Positions 1 to 7,234 of a DNA stretch of 18,927 nt are shown piece after piece. The notes below the pieces were generated by a model that worked only from the letters and a program-made list of their open reading frames with translations, was not told the origin of the DNA and did not search any database. Numbering within the stretch: the first letter of the stretch is position 1; each line of letters opens with the position of its first letter. Source of the DNA: Syntrophomonas sp. UBA5432 (GTDB taxonomy: Bacteria; Bacillota; Syntrophomonadia; Syntrophomonadales; Syntrophomonadaceae); contig DIRQ01000098.1 in the NCBI GenBank assembly GCA_002424365.1, positions 3,554-22,480 on the forward strand, in the 5' to 3' direction. Position numbers and translations under genes: made by a program.

Positions 1-44
1 GGGTAACGGAAAAAGGTGTTGAAATCCTTAGCGAGTAATCAAAA

Positions 45-2741
45 TTAGTTTTTACCCGAGGATTGCCATTCTACCACATGAACTTTTCTCTCTTCTTTAC
101 TGGGTCGGGGTAGGGTAACAGTACAGGTAAATGAACTTACCCGGCCCTCCTTTATGAAGGAGGATAATTTCTTATAGCTCTCGTCACTGAGTATCGCGAT
201 AAACCTCCCGTTTCCACCCACAAAACTAGGCCACGAATCAAAATTACTTTCCTGGTAGGGTTGCTGATCAATAGTTAATAGATAGGGCAGGGGTTGGTTT
301 TCCAATGGCAGTCCCTGGTCCAGTAAAACCATGGTATCAGTCTGCGCAGAAAGCTGTTGGGTAAGGGTTACTACGTCGAGGGCCAGGCGGTTAGACTCAT
401 TAGTAACTTCTTTGCTGCGGCAGTAATTATAATAAGGAACAAACTGAAGACATACCAGTAATGCAGCGGTAGTTATGGCAGTGGCTTGAAAGGCTTTCCG
501 GTTTTTTATGCTACAATAAATCCGATCGTAAACATATACCGCCCCGGCAGCCACAAGTAGAAGGCTGCAGATAAAGACGGGCATGATGTAGCGGGTAGCC
601 AGGAAAAAACTATAACGTTCATTTAAAATTGGTATAATTAAAAACCCGGCGGCTATCATCCATAAAGGTAAGGCTTTCTTTTGTTTCCAGGCTAGAACAC
701 CTCCCACCAGTAGTAGCAATAGACTCAGACTAAACAGCGGATGGGTCAGGTAATGCAGCAGGTGATCATGGCTACTATAGGTGGAACTTAAGGTGCGCAA
801 AAGTTCCACCAGCATATTATGCAGGTTCTTCAGATAAGAGATTAACCCGGGTTCCGGCTCTAATGCGTAAGATTTACGGTTAAGCCAGCGCAGGCTACCT
901 CCCCGGGAAATAATATTAAAATATATCATATTGGCATAACCGCCTAGCAGTGCCAGAGCAGCGGTAAAATACCAGCGCAGTTTAATACCAGTCTCTAGGC
1001 GAAACGATGGTCGTAAAAGGTAAATAGCGGCAGCCAGTAAATAAATAATAGCAGAAGAGTGGGTTTGAAGAGTGGCCGCCCAAAGAAGGGCAGCGAGAAC
1101 TAACCAGGGCCCACTTTTTTTCCTTTCAGCATTTAAGGTAGCAATCAGGGCCAGGGTAAAAAAGAAGGGAGTAGTACAATTAGACCAGGCCATATGAGTC
1201 ACCAGGATATGCATACCGTTAAAAAGCAGTAAAACTGCAGCCAGCAAACCTGCCCGCCGACCATAGAGCCGGGTGCCCAGGTGATAAAGCAGGGGGACAG
1301 TAAAGGCTGCAGTTACCGCCACATAAAAACGGGGTAGATAAATGTTGGGTCCCAGAATCTTAAAAAGACCTGCCAGGATATAATTATGCATGGCACCTAT
1401 GTCATGGGCCGCATTATGCAGGGGTAAAAACTCCCCTGTGTATATCATATAGGCCAGGCTTACCTCTTTTAGTTCATCTATAAAACGAGGTATTTCCCAT
1501 AACCAGGGGAGGCGCAATCCCAGTGCAGCAATAAAAACCCCGAGCAGGAGTCCGCTTCGGAGTATACTTCGGTTACCGCCAGGAAGTGCATAAGCATTAA
1601 AAAATAGTGCTTTTCTTACCCGAAAGAGGTCTATTAGCATCTGGGCCGGAGCCAGAAGCGGGTTAACCCGACTACCGGTGCAATCAACTGCTTTAACCTC
1701 CAGTTCAGTTATTTCATAACTCAGAGCCCGAGCCAGTGCTAAAACTTCCACATCAAAAGCGAAACCATTAAGGCGCTGTCTGCAAAAGATTTCCCGGGCG
1801 GCCTGGTAATGAAAACCTTTAAGACCGCATTGGCTATCCTTTATCCCGGGAAGTAAAATAGCCTGTACCAGATGGTTAAAGCCTTTACCCATTAGACGCC
1901 TTTGCCATGATTCACCTTCAATGCGCTGACCATTTGTACTATGACGACAGGCGATAGCGACACTGTTTCCGGCTTTTAATTTATCAATTAGGGATTCAAT
2001 ATGCCTGGGAGTAAATGTATTATCAGCATCACTAAAAATTAAAAACTCCCCTCGGGCGGCCAACATACCGGTACGTACAGCTTTTCCTTTACCCTGGTTA
2101 CGCGCATAGGAAATACAGGAAATTTGGGGAAATGTTTCAGATATAAGCAGGGTTACCCCTGCCGTTGTATCGCTACTGCCATCATCAACGACTATTATTT
2201 CCACCGGAAACGAAGATGGCAGGGTTGATGCTAAACTTTTTAATCGTTCCGGAAGGCGAAGAGCTTCATTATAAGCCGGAATAATAATACTGATAAGACC
2301 AGGCTGGTAAGGGGGAAATTCCACTGCTTTGTTTTCTTTTTTAAATACCCAATATCGGTAACTTATAAAGTTCCAGCTTGCTGATAAGATGGCACCCAGT
2401 AACTTTATACCATTAAGCGCCAGGTAGGAAGGAGCCGTACCAGGCCACAATAGTAAGGGTAAAAGCCATACGGTTGCGGTATTGATAAACATTCCGGTCA
2501 CTGAAGCCAGGAGGAACCTGGGTAATTGAGTAGTGTAATTAGGGTCACGGGATTTAAAGGTCCAGGTGCGATTTAATATGTAGCTGTTTACTATAGCTAT
2601 AAAAACGGCGGTTATGTTTATCAGTACTAAGCCCAGGCCGGTTCTAATGCCACTTACTGAAATAAGCAGGTTAAATACAGCAAAATCAATGGCGGTATTT
2701 AATAGTCCCACAATAAGAAATCTATATATCTGTCCAAACAT
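45..2741 (-). CDS. GtrA / GT2 / GT-C fusion membrane glycosyltransferase
   Basis: 898-residue protein with three recognisable parts. Residues about 1-135 are GtrA-like (PF04138 type): four hydrophobic helices, an N-terminal FLIVGLLNTAIDF segment and the closing NFISYRYWVF motif. Residues about 147-380 form a family-2 glycosyltransferase of the dolichyl-/undecaprenyl-phosphate sugar synthase type, with SIIIPAYNE, VVDDGSSD (184-191) and the metal-binding SDAD (237-240). From about 395 to 780 is a multi-helix GT-C/PMT-like region with an acidic DE pair (422-423) in the first external loop, followed by a soluble tail to 898. The expected role is to charge a polyprenyl phosphate with sugar on the cytosolic face, flip it, and transfer the sugar to a surface acceptor outside the cell. 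The ATG at 2741 has AAAGGA upstream. These three activities are usually separate genes, so the fusion is unusual. Sugar and acceptor cannot be told from the sequence. Confidence 0.93.
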   Translation of the reverse strand: MFGQIYRFLIVGLLNTAIDFAVFNLLISVSGIRTGLGLVLINITAVFIAIVNSYILNRTWTFKSRDPNYTTQLPRFLLASVTGMFINTATVWLLPLLLWPGTAPSYLALNGIKLLGAILSASWNFISYRYWVFKKENKAVEFPPYQPGLISIIIPAYNEALRLPERLKSLASTLPSSFPVEIIVVDDGSSDTTAGVTLLISETFPQISCISYARNQGKGKAVRTGMLAARGEFLIFSDADNTFTPRHIESLIDKLKAGNSVAIACRHSTNGQRIEGESWQRRLMGKGFNHLVQAILLPGIKDSQCGLKGFHYQAAREIFCRQRLNGFAFDVEVLALARALSYEITELEVKAVDCTGSRVNPLLAPAQMLIDLFRVRKALFFNAYALPGGNRSILRSGLLLGVFIAALGLRLPWLWEIPRFIDELKEVSLAYMIYTGEFLPLHNAAHDIGAMHNYILAGLFKILGPNIYLPRFYVAVTAAFTVPLLYHLGTRLYGRRAGLLAAVLLLFNGMHILVTHMAWSNCTTPFFFTLALIATLNAERKKSGPWLVLAALLWAATLQTHSSAIIYLLAAAIYLLRPSFRLETGIKLRWYFTAALALLGGYANMIYFNIISRGGSLRWLNRKSYALEPEPGLISYLKNLHNMLVELLRTLSSTYSSHDHLLHYLTHPLFSLSLLLLLVGGVLAWKQKKALPLWMIAAGFLIIPILNERYSFFLATRYIMPVFICSLLLVAAGAVYVYDRIYCSIKNRKAFQATAITTAALLVCLQFVPYYNYCRSKEVTNESNRLALDVVTLTQQLSAQTDTMVLLDQGLPLENQPLPYLLTIDQQPYQESNFDSWPSFVGGNGRFIAILSDESYKKLSSFIKEGRVSSFTCTVTLPRPSKEERKVHVVEWQSSGKN

Positions 2742-2979
2742 ATTTTGATCCTTTCTTAATAAATCCCCTATGACCGTAGGCCCCTGGATTTTATGCTCGC
2801 CCGGGCAGATACAAGGGTCGGTCCCTACAAGAAACCCTTATCCCGAACGTATTCTTTTGCACCAGGCTATATAAATTATTTCCAAATTAGACGATTTAAT
2901 GCCCTTGAACTATTAGGGGAGGTTTTAAGGTAAAATTGGCGAAGTATTGTAAAATTACTAAAAACAGGAGGAGATTATT
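2742..2979. other. divergent intergenic region
   Basis: 238 bp between the divergent glycosyltransferase-fusion and CaiB-like genes. It holds one copy of the dispersed 26-bp palindrome (2803-2828) and, at 2967-2973, the strong AGGAGG-type ribosome-binding site of the CaiB-like gene. I could not define convincing -35/-10 pairs for either direction and see no small gene. Confidence 0.5.
2803..2828 (+). repeat. dispersed 26-bp palindromic element, copy 1
   Basis: The element starts GGGCAGATACAAGGG and ends GTCCCTAC. Its two arms are only partly complementary, so this copy looks degenerate. It aligns over its full 26 bases with the copy at 12534-12560 and, in reverse complement, with the one at 7155-7180. 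All three share a central CA-GGG and a CCCTAC or CTCTAC end. It is intergenic. Function is unknown. Confidence 0.5.
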
Positions 2980-4152
2980 TTGCCACTACCTTTACAAGGA
3001 ATCAGAATTCTGGATTTATCAAGGGGAATTAGCGGAGGCTTTTGTTCCCAGCTACTGGCTGATTTTGGAGCAGAGGTAATAAAGGTGGAAAACACAACAG
3101 GCGGAGATATCTCACGTTATCGGCCACCGCTCGTGGGAGGTGAAGGTACCCAGTTTTATATGGTGAACCGTAACAAAAAGAGTATCACTCTTAATCTACG
3201 TACACAGGAAGGAAAGGATATATTTAAAAAATTGGTTAAGGTGAGTGACGTAGTTATTGATCAGTTTCGACCTGGGGTTATGGACCGCTTGGGATTAGGT
3301 TACGAGACACTCAAAAATATTGACCCGGGTATCATTTATTGTAGCTTAAGTGCTTATGGATTAACTGGATCTATGCGTGAGCTTAGTGGCCATGACCTAA
3401 ATTTTCAGAGTATGTCCGGCGTATTAAGTCTTACTCGTGATAAAGATAATATGCCCCACCTCTCCCCAATCTCAGCAGCAGCCTTGGCTGGAGGTTCTTT
3501 GTATGCGGCTTTGGGGATAATGCTGGGCTTGTACCAGCGACAAATAACGGGTGAGGGACAACAGTGTGAAGTAGCTATGGTAGACGGGGCATTTACTTTT
3601 GTGTTTGAAGCTCTGGGTGATTGGGCCGGAACCGGCAAGATTCCACAGCAGGGCGACAAAGACATGCCTGGTACTTATGCTTGTTATAATATTTACCGGA
3701 CTAAAGATGATAAACATGTAACTTTAGGAGCAGTGGAAGCGAAATCCTGGGAGGAATTCTGCACTATGATAGGTAAGAATGATTATGGAGTTGACATGGA
3801 ACGGCAGAAAGAAATATACGACGATATTCAGGAAATTATTTTGACCCGGACCCGGGATGAATGGGTAGATTATTTTAATGGTCATGATGTACAGTTTACT
3901 CCCGTATTAGAAGTGGATGAAATCGCCAAACATCCTCAGATGCAGGAGAGAAACATGGTTCATTGGATGAAGGATTTCAAAGGATCAGGTAAAGATTTCC
4001 CATTAATCGGTATTCCTATAAAACTTTCCAATGGACCGGAAGAAATCAATACTAAGTTCCCCAAACTAGGCGAGCATAATAATAAGATTTTATCAGAGTT
4101 GGGATACAGCGATAAAGAAATAACGATTTATAAAGACAGCGGAATTATATAG
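2980..4152 (+). CDS. CaiB/BaiF family III CoA-transferase or 2-methylacyl-CoA racemase-like protein
   Basis: 390 residues, the usual length for the class III CoA-transferase / alpha-methylacyl-CoA racemase family (PF02515), expected to be a cytosolic interlocked dimer. Family signatures include the N-terminal GIRILDLSRGISGGFCSQ, the ADFGAEVIKVE block, SLSAYGLTG, and GHDLNF (137-142) followed by SGVLS, which is closest to the racemase branch. His138 matches the racemase catalytic His. The catalytic Asp expected 30 residues later, before the AGG motif, is Ala168 (codon GCC at 3481-3483). Both transferases and racemases of this family use that Asp, so activity is uncertain. The start is TTG with AGGAGGAG 6-7 bases upstream. 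A Cat1-like CoA transferase follows in the same direction after 198 bp, suggesting organic-acid/acyl-CoA metabolism. Substrate unknown. Confidence 0.88.
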   Translation: MPLPLQGIRILDLSRGISGGFCSQLLADFGAEVIKVENTTGGDISRYRPPLVGGEGTQFYMVNRNKKSITLNLRTQEGKDIFKKLVKVSDVVIDQFRPGVMDRLGLGYETLKNIDPGIIYCSLSAYGLTGSMRELSGHDLNFQSMSGVLSLTRDKDNMPHLSPISAAALAGGSLYAALGIMLGLYQRQITGEGQQCEVAMVDGAFTFVFEALGDWAGTGKIPQQGDKDMPGTYACYNIYRTKDDKHVTLGAVEAKSWEEFCTMIGKNDYGVDMERQKEIYDDIQEIILTRTRDEWVDYFNGHDVQFTPVLEVDEIAKHPQMQERNMVHWMKDFKGSGKDFPLIGIPIKLSNGPEEINTKFPKLGEHNNKILSELGYSDKEITIYKDSGII

Positions 4153-4350
4153 AAACCACCTATCATTTTAAGGTATTTATGACATTAACAGTTAGATGCA
4201 ACCCTTACAGAATTGGATGTTTAGGGGTTATAAGTAAATATATCTTTATAAATACATATAAAGTAACTTGAGCTATAATATATATTGAGGGTAAATATAT
4301 AACCTGCTTGTAAATTAAAGGCAGGGTAGAATTTAAAGGGGGTTTATACA

Positions 4351-5688
4351 ATGTATAAAGAAGAGTACAAACGTAAACTAGTCAGTGCGGAAGAAGCAGT
4401 AAAAGTAGTAAAATCTGGAGACATCATCGATTACGGTTTCTTCAACGGCAAGCCGGTAGTTTGTGATCAGGCTCTAGCCAAACGGACTGATCTGAGAGAT
4501 GTTCAGATCTATACCGCAGTTAGCATACCGCCAGTACCAGAAGCTGCAAAAGTAAAAGGCAGTTTTATCTATAATGACTGGCAATTTAGTAAAGTCTCCC
4601 GTATATTACAGTCTTATGGATTATGTAACTATGTTCCCATTTTATATCATGACGCTTGTCGTCTTTATCGTGAAGGAATTGCTCCTCATCGTAATGTAGC
4701 TATAGCTCAGGTTACCCCTATGGATAAATATGGGTATTTTAACTTGGGGCCTCAGAATTCGGAGACCTTAGCCAATATGCAGGTAGCAGACACAGTAATA
4801 GTTGAAGTAAATAAGAACCAACCCCTTTGTCTGGGCGGAGCTGAAGAGTCAGTTCATATCAGTATAATAGATTATATCGTAGAAGCCCCGGATGATCAGA
4901 AACTGCCTGACCTGCCCGGAATTAAACCTACCGAAATTGATAAGGCCATTGCCAACCATCTGATGGAGTATATCCATGATGGCTGCTGTGTACAGCTTGG
5001 TATTGGAGGTATGCCCGGTGCGGTGGGTACGGCTATTGCTGAATCGGACTTAAAAAACCTGGGTGGGCACACGGAGATGTTTGTTGATGCCTATGTAGAT
5101 ATGATTGAGGCTGGTCGTATGAACGGCTTGGCTAAAAACTTTGATCGGGGCAGGGTAGCTTATACCTTTGCCATCGGTAGCCAGCGTATGTATGATTTTA
5201 TGAATAATAATCCGTACTGTGCCTCTTATCCGGTAGACTATACTAATGATCCTAGGGTTATAGCCGGTTTGGACAACTTTATTTCCATTAACAACGCAGT
5301 GGAAGTTGACCTTTACTCTCAGGTAAATGGTGAAAGTAACGACACCGTTCAGATTTCAGGTAATGGTGGAATGTGGGATTTTGTTGTGGGCTCTCAGTGG
5401 TCTAAAGGCGGTAAGAGTTTCATTTGTTTAGCTTCTACCTATAAGGATAAGGAAGGAAACTTAAAATCCCGCATTGTTCCAACATTTGCCCCGGCTTCAA
5501 TTACTACTATATGCCGTCAGATGGTAGATTATATCGTAACTGAATATGGTGCGGTGCGTTTAAGAGCCAAACCTACTTGGTGGAGAGCGGAAGAGTTAAT
5601 TTCTATAGCTCATCCGGATTTTCAGGACGAATTAATTAAAGAGGCGCAAAGGATGAATATTTGGACCAAGACTAATAAGATTGGGTAA
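4351..5688 (+). CDS. acetyl-CoA hydrolase/transferase family (Cat1/4-hydroxybutyrate/butyryl-CoA:acetate type) CoA-transferase
   Basis: 445 residues, full length for the family I two-domain CoA transferases (PF02550 plus PF13336). The N-terminal half carries the AEEAVKVVKSGDIIDYG opening. The middle has the glycine-rich LGIGGMPGAV segment (216-225). The catalytic Glu is in HTEMF (Glu242), which attacks the acyl-CoA to form the glutamyl-CoA intermediate. ISGNGGMWDF (near 334-343) is the CoA-binding glycine loop. Known relatives move CoA between acetate and butyryl-, succinyl- or 4-hydroxybutyryl-CoA in the cytosol, and the sequence does not decide which. The ATG start has AAAGGGGG upstream. 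The 198-bp gap before it is AT-rich with a TATAAT at 4274-4279 but no good -35, so separate transcription is possible but not shown. No terminator follows directly. The next gene is spo0E-like. Confidence 0.92.
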   Translation: MYKEEYKRKLVSAEEAVKVVKSGDIIDYGFFNGKPVVCDQALAKRTDLRDVQIYTAVSIPPVPEAAKVKGSFIYNDWQFSKVSRILQSYGLCNYVPILYHDACRLYREGIAPHRNVAIAQVTPMDKYGYFNLGPQNSETLANMQVADTVIVEVNKNQPLCLGGAEESVHISIIDYIVEAPDDQKLPDLPGIKPTEIDKAIANHLMEYIHDGCCVQLGIGGMPGAVGTAIAESDLKNLGGHTEMFVDAYVDMIEAGRMNGLAKNFDRGRVAYTFAIGSQRMYDFMNNNPYCASYPVDYTNDPRVIAGLDNFISINNAVEVDLYSQVNGESNDTVQISGNGGMWDFVVGSQWSKGGKSFICLASTYKDKEGNLKSRIVPTFAPASITTICRQMVDYIVTEYGAVRLRAKPTWWRAEELISIAHPDFQDELIKEAQRMNIWTKTNKIG

Positions 5689-5706
5689 TAAAAAGCAATT
5701 ATAGTC

Positions 5707-5735
5707 TTGCCAGATTAGCTGCCCCGAGTTATTAT
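5707..5735 (+). promoter_or_regulatory. sigma-A-type promoter of the Spo0E-like gene
   Basis: TTGCCA (5707-5712) and TATTAT (5730-5735) are separated by exactly 17 bases, 19 bp after the CoA-transferase stop and about 40 bp before the Spo0E-like start. This suggests vegetative transcription of that small gene. Sequence match only. Confidence 0.5.
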
Positions 5736-5777
5736 AGTGACTAGCTCTGGTATATTATTAAAGGAGCCTGGCTAGCA

Positions 5778-5957
5778 ATGAATAACATGGAAAAGCTTAT
5801 ACGCGAGATTGAAGAACTACGGACTCAGTTAAATGACCAGGGTAAGCGTAGGGGATTGCGTGATAGTGACGTATTGAAAAGAAGCGAAATACTTGACAAC
5901 TTAATAAACCAGTACTATAGGCTACTCCGGGAGGAAGCTAGCAATAAGGCTCACTAA
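5778..5957 (+). CDS. Spo0E-like aspartyl-phosphate phosphatase (small)
   Basis: 59 codons, the right length for the Spo0E/YnzD/YisI family (PF09388). The family signature S-x-x-L-D-x-L-I is present as SEILDNLI (residues 36-43), followed by a Tyr pair (QYY). The N-terminal helix MEKLIREIEELRTQL supplies the first of the two antiparallel helices. Family members dephosphorylate Spo0A~P and hold back sporulation, working in the cytosol. The ATG at 5778 has AAAGGAG (5760-5766) 11 bases upstream. A second ATG at 5787 is possible but less well spaced. The gene has its own promoter-like sequence at 5707 and ends 32 bp before a strong terminator at 5990, so it looks like a monocistronic unit. Known paralogues differ in the response regulator they target, so the target here is inferred. 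Confidence 0.88.
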   Translation: MNNMEKLIREIEELRTQLNDQGKRRGLRDSDVLKRSEILDNLINQYYRLLREEASNKAH

Positions 5958-5989
5958 TTTCTGCCTGGAGGATAAATGCAATTAGAATT

Positions 5990-6024
5990 AAAACACCACT
6001 TATCACTAAGATAAGTGGTGTTTT
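5990..6024 (+). terminator. intrinsic terminator after the Spo0E-like gene
   Basis: Perfect 15-bp inverted repeat: AAAACACCACTTATC, loop ACTAA, GATAAGTGGTGTTTT. The T-run closes the stem on the plus strand. Because the left arm begins AAAA, the minus strand also reads hairpin plus TTTT, so it could work in both directions. Confidence 0.85.
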
Positions 6025-6066
6025 CACTGCGCAGATAAATATTTATTTCAGGCAAATGGTCGTTCT

Positions 6067-6099
6067 TTACCTTAGGGTACTATAATTACTATAATCCAT
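6067..6099 (-). other. possible 10-codon minus-strand peptide with strong SD
   Basis: On the minus strand an ATG (6097-6099) follows AGGAGGGGG with 5 bases between, and opens a 10-codon frame reading MDYSNYSTLR before TAA. Downstream lies the bidirectional-looking hairpin 5990-6024. No homologue or promoter is recognised, so it may be chance. The same bases on the plus strand contain two TATAAT-like boxes without good -35 partners. Confidence 0.15.
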
Positions 6100-6167
6100 C
6101 TTAACCCCCTCCTGTTTTTCTTTTAGTAGCACTTCGTACAGTAAAGGGAATTCCTTCCTGACACCCC

Positions 6168-6196
6168 TTGTCGGAAACGTCTATAGATGATAAAAT
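6168..6196 (+). promoter_or_regulatory. sigma-A-type promoter of the DegV gene
   Basis: TTGTCG (6168-6173), 17-base spacer, TAAAAT (6191-6196), about 47 bp before the ATG at 6243. The position fits a short 5' leader, and it argues against translation beginning at the TTG that forms this -35 box. Confidence 0.5.
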
Positions 6197-6242
6197 TTTA
6201 TATCATTGCGTTCCCAGTAATTTTGCAGGAGGCATTATAATT

Positions 6243-7100
6243 ATGGGTAAAATTCGTCTTTATGCTGATAATGCTTGTGATCTAGATTTGGAATTTCTGG
6301 AACAACTTCAGGTTAAGCTATTTTATATGCCGGTTACTATAAAAGATAAGACTTATCGGGATCGTTTAACAATTAATCCTGGTAAATTCTATAGCCTGAT
6401 TGCTGAACCCGGGGTAATACCTATGACCGCACAGATAACACCGGTGGAGTTTCAGGAGGAGTTTGAACGGGTTATGAAAGAAAGTGATGATGATATTATC
6501 TACATCGCTTTTTCCTCTGGTCTTAGCGGTACTTACCAGTCCGCCTGTATCGTTCGGGATATGGTAAATCCGGAGAGAATAACAGTAATAGACTCAGAGA
6601 GTGCTTCTGTAGGCTATGGTCTAACCGTAATTAAGGCTGCCCATGATATTGCTGCCGGAAAGAGTAAGGAGGAGGTAATTGCCGGAATAAAAGATAATAT
6701 AGAACGTATCCAACATATATTTATTGTCGGCAATTTCGAAATGCTAAAAAGGGGAGGTCGCATCAGTGCAACCTCTGCTGCCCTGGGTAATCTATTAAAC
6801 ATAAAACTTATTGCTCACTTTATAGATGGCAAGATTCATCCCCTGGAGAAAGCTCATGGCATTAAAAAGGCTAAGAAAAGGCTGTTAGAAGTCATGGAGG
6901 AAAGGGGTTATCAGCTATCGGAACAGCTGATAGGTATTAATCATTCCAATGATCTGGAAGGTGCTTTGGAAATTAAGGAATTAATTGAAGAAAGATTCGG
7001 CTGTAAGGAATTCGTGATTTCGGAGATCGGTGCGGCCATAGGGTCCCACGTAGGGGCCGGCACCTACTCGGTGTTTTTCCTGACTCCCCCACGTGAATAG
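6243..7100 (+). CDS. DegV family fatty-acid-binding protein
   Basis: 285 residues from the ATG at 6243, the normal length for the DegV family (PF02645). The frame is open back to a TTG at 6168, but the family N-terminus (KIRLYADNACDL, like KI-x-I-x-T-D-S-xx-DL) starts at this ATG. GCAGGAGG (6225-6232) also sits just upstream, so the shorter start is chosen. Family blocks seen: FYMPVTI, MTAQITPVEF (TSQPSP equivalent, 61-70), IAFSSGLSGTYQSA (88-101, serines contacting the fatty-acid carboxylate), VIDSESAS and RGGRIS (170-175). DegV proteins bind long-chain fatty acids in the cytosol, and FakB members hand them to the kinase FakA. No fakA-like gene is in the window. Convergent with the GT4 gene, with a terminator between. 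Confidence 0.92.
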   Translation: MGKIRLYADNACDLDLEFLEQLQVKLFYMPVTIKDKTYRDRLTINPGKFYSLIAEPGVIPMTAQITPVEFQEEFERVMKESDDDIIYIAFSSGLSGTYQSACIVRDMVNPERITVIDSESASVGYGLTVIKAAHDIAAGKSKEEVIAGIKDNIERIQHIFIVGNFEMLKRGGRISATSAALGNLLNIKLIAHFIDGKIHPLEKAHGIKKAKKRLLEVMEERGYQLSEQLIGINHSNDLEGALEIKELIEERFGCKEFVISEIGAAIGSHVGAGTYSVFFLTPPRE

Positions 7101-7154
7101 CCGCAGCAACCTTAATTGTGATACCCATAGGGCGAAACCGTAGAACAGTCATGT

Positions 7155-7180
7155 GTAGGGAACGGCCCCTGTGCCGTTCC
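7155..7180 (-). repeat. dispersed 26-bp palindromic element, copy 2
   Basis: Perfect 8-bp stem GGAACGGC / GCCGTTCC (7159-7166, 7173-7180) with loop CCCTGT. Read on the minus strand it ends TTCCCTAC and aligns with copies at 2803 and 12534 through the central CACAGGGG and the CCCTAC end. Lies between the convergent degV and GT4 genes. Confidence 0.6.
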
Positions 7181-7194
7181 GTCATGGGTTTTTT

Positions 7195-7234
7195 GACGCG
7201 GAAGGACGCGATTAAGTGTTGCCGCGTCTTTTTT
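7195..7234 (+). terminator. intrinsic terminator of the DegV gene
   Basis: GACGCGG (7195-7201) pairs with CCGCGTC (7222-7228), followed at once by TTTTTT (7229-7234). The loop is long (20 bases) but contains a second GACGCG that could pair alternatively. The T-run overlaps the stop codon of the convergent GT4 gene (7233-7235). On the minus strand A-runs flank the hairpin, so it should work on the plus strand only. Confidence 0.7.

Noticed and set aside
6168..6242. 25-residue N-terminal extension of DegV from the TTG at 6168
   Set aside because: The family N-terminus begins at the ATG at 6243, which has GCAGGAGG upstream. The TTG is better read as part of the -35 box.
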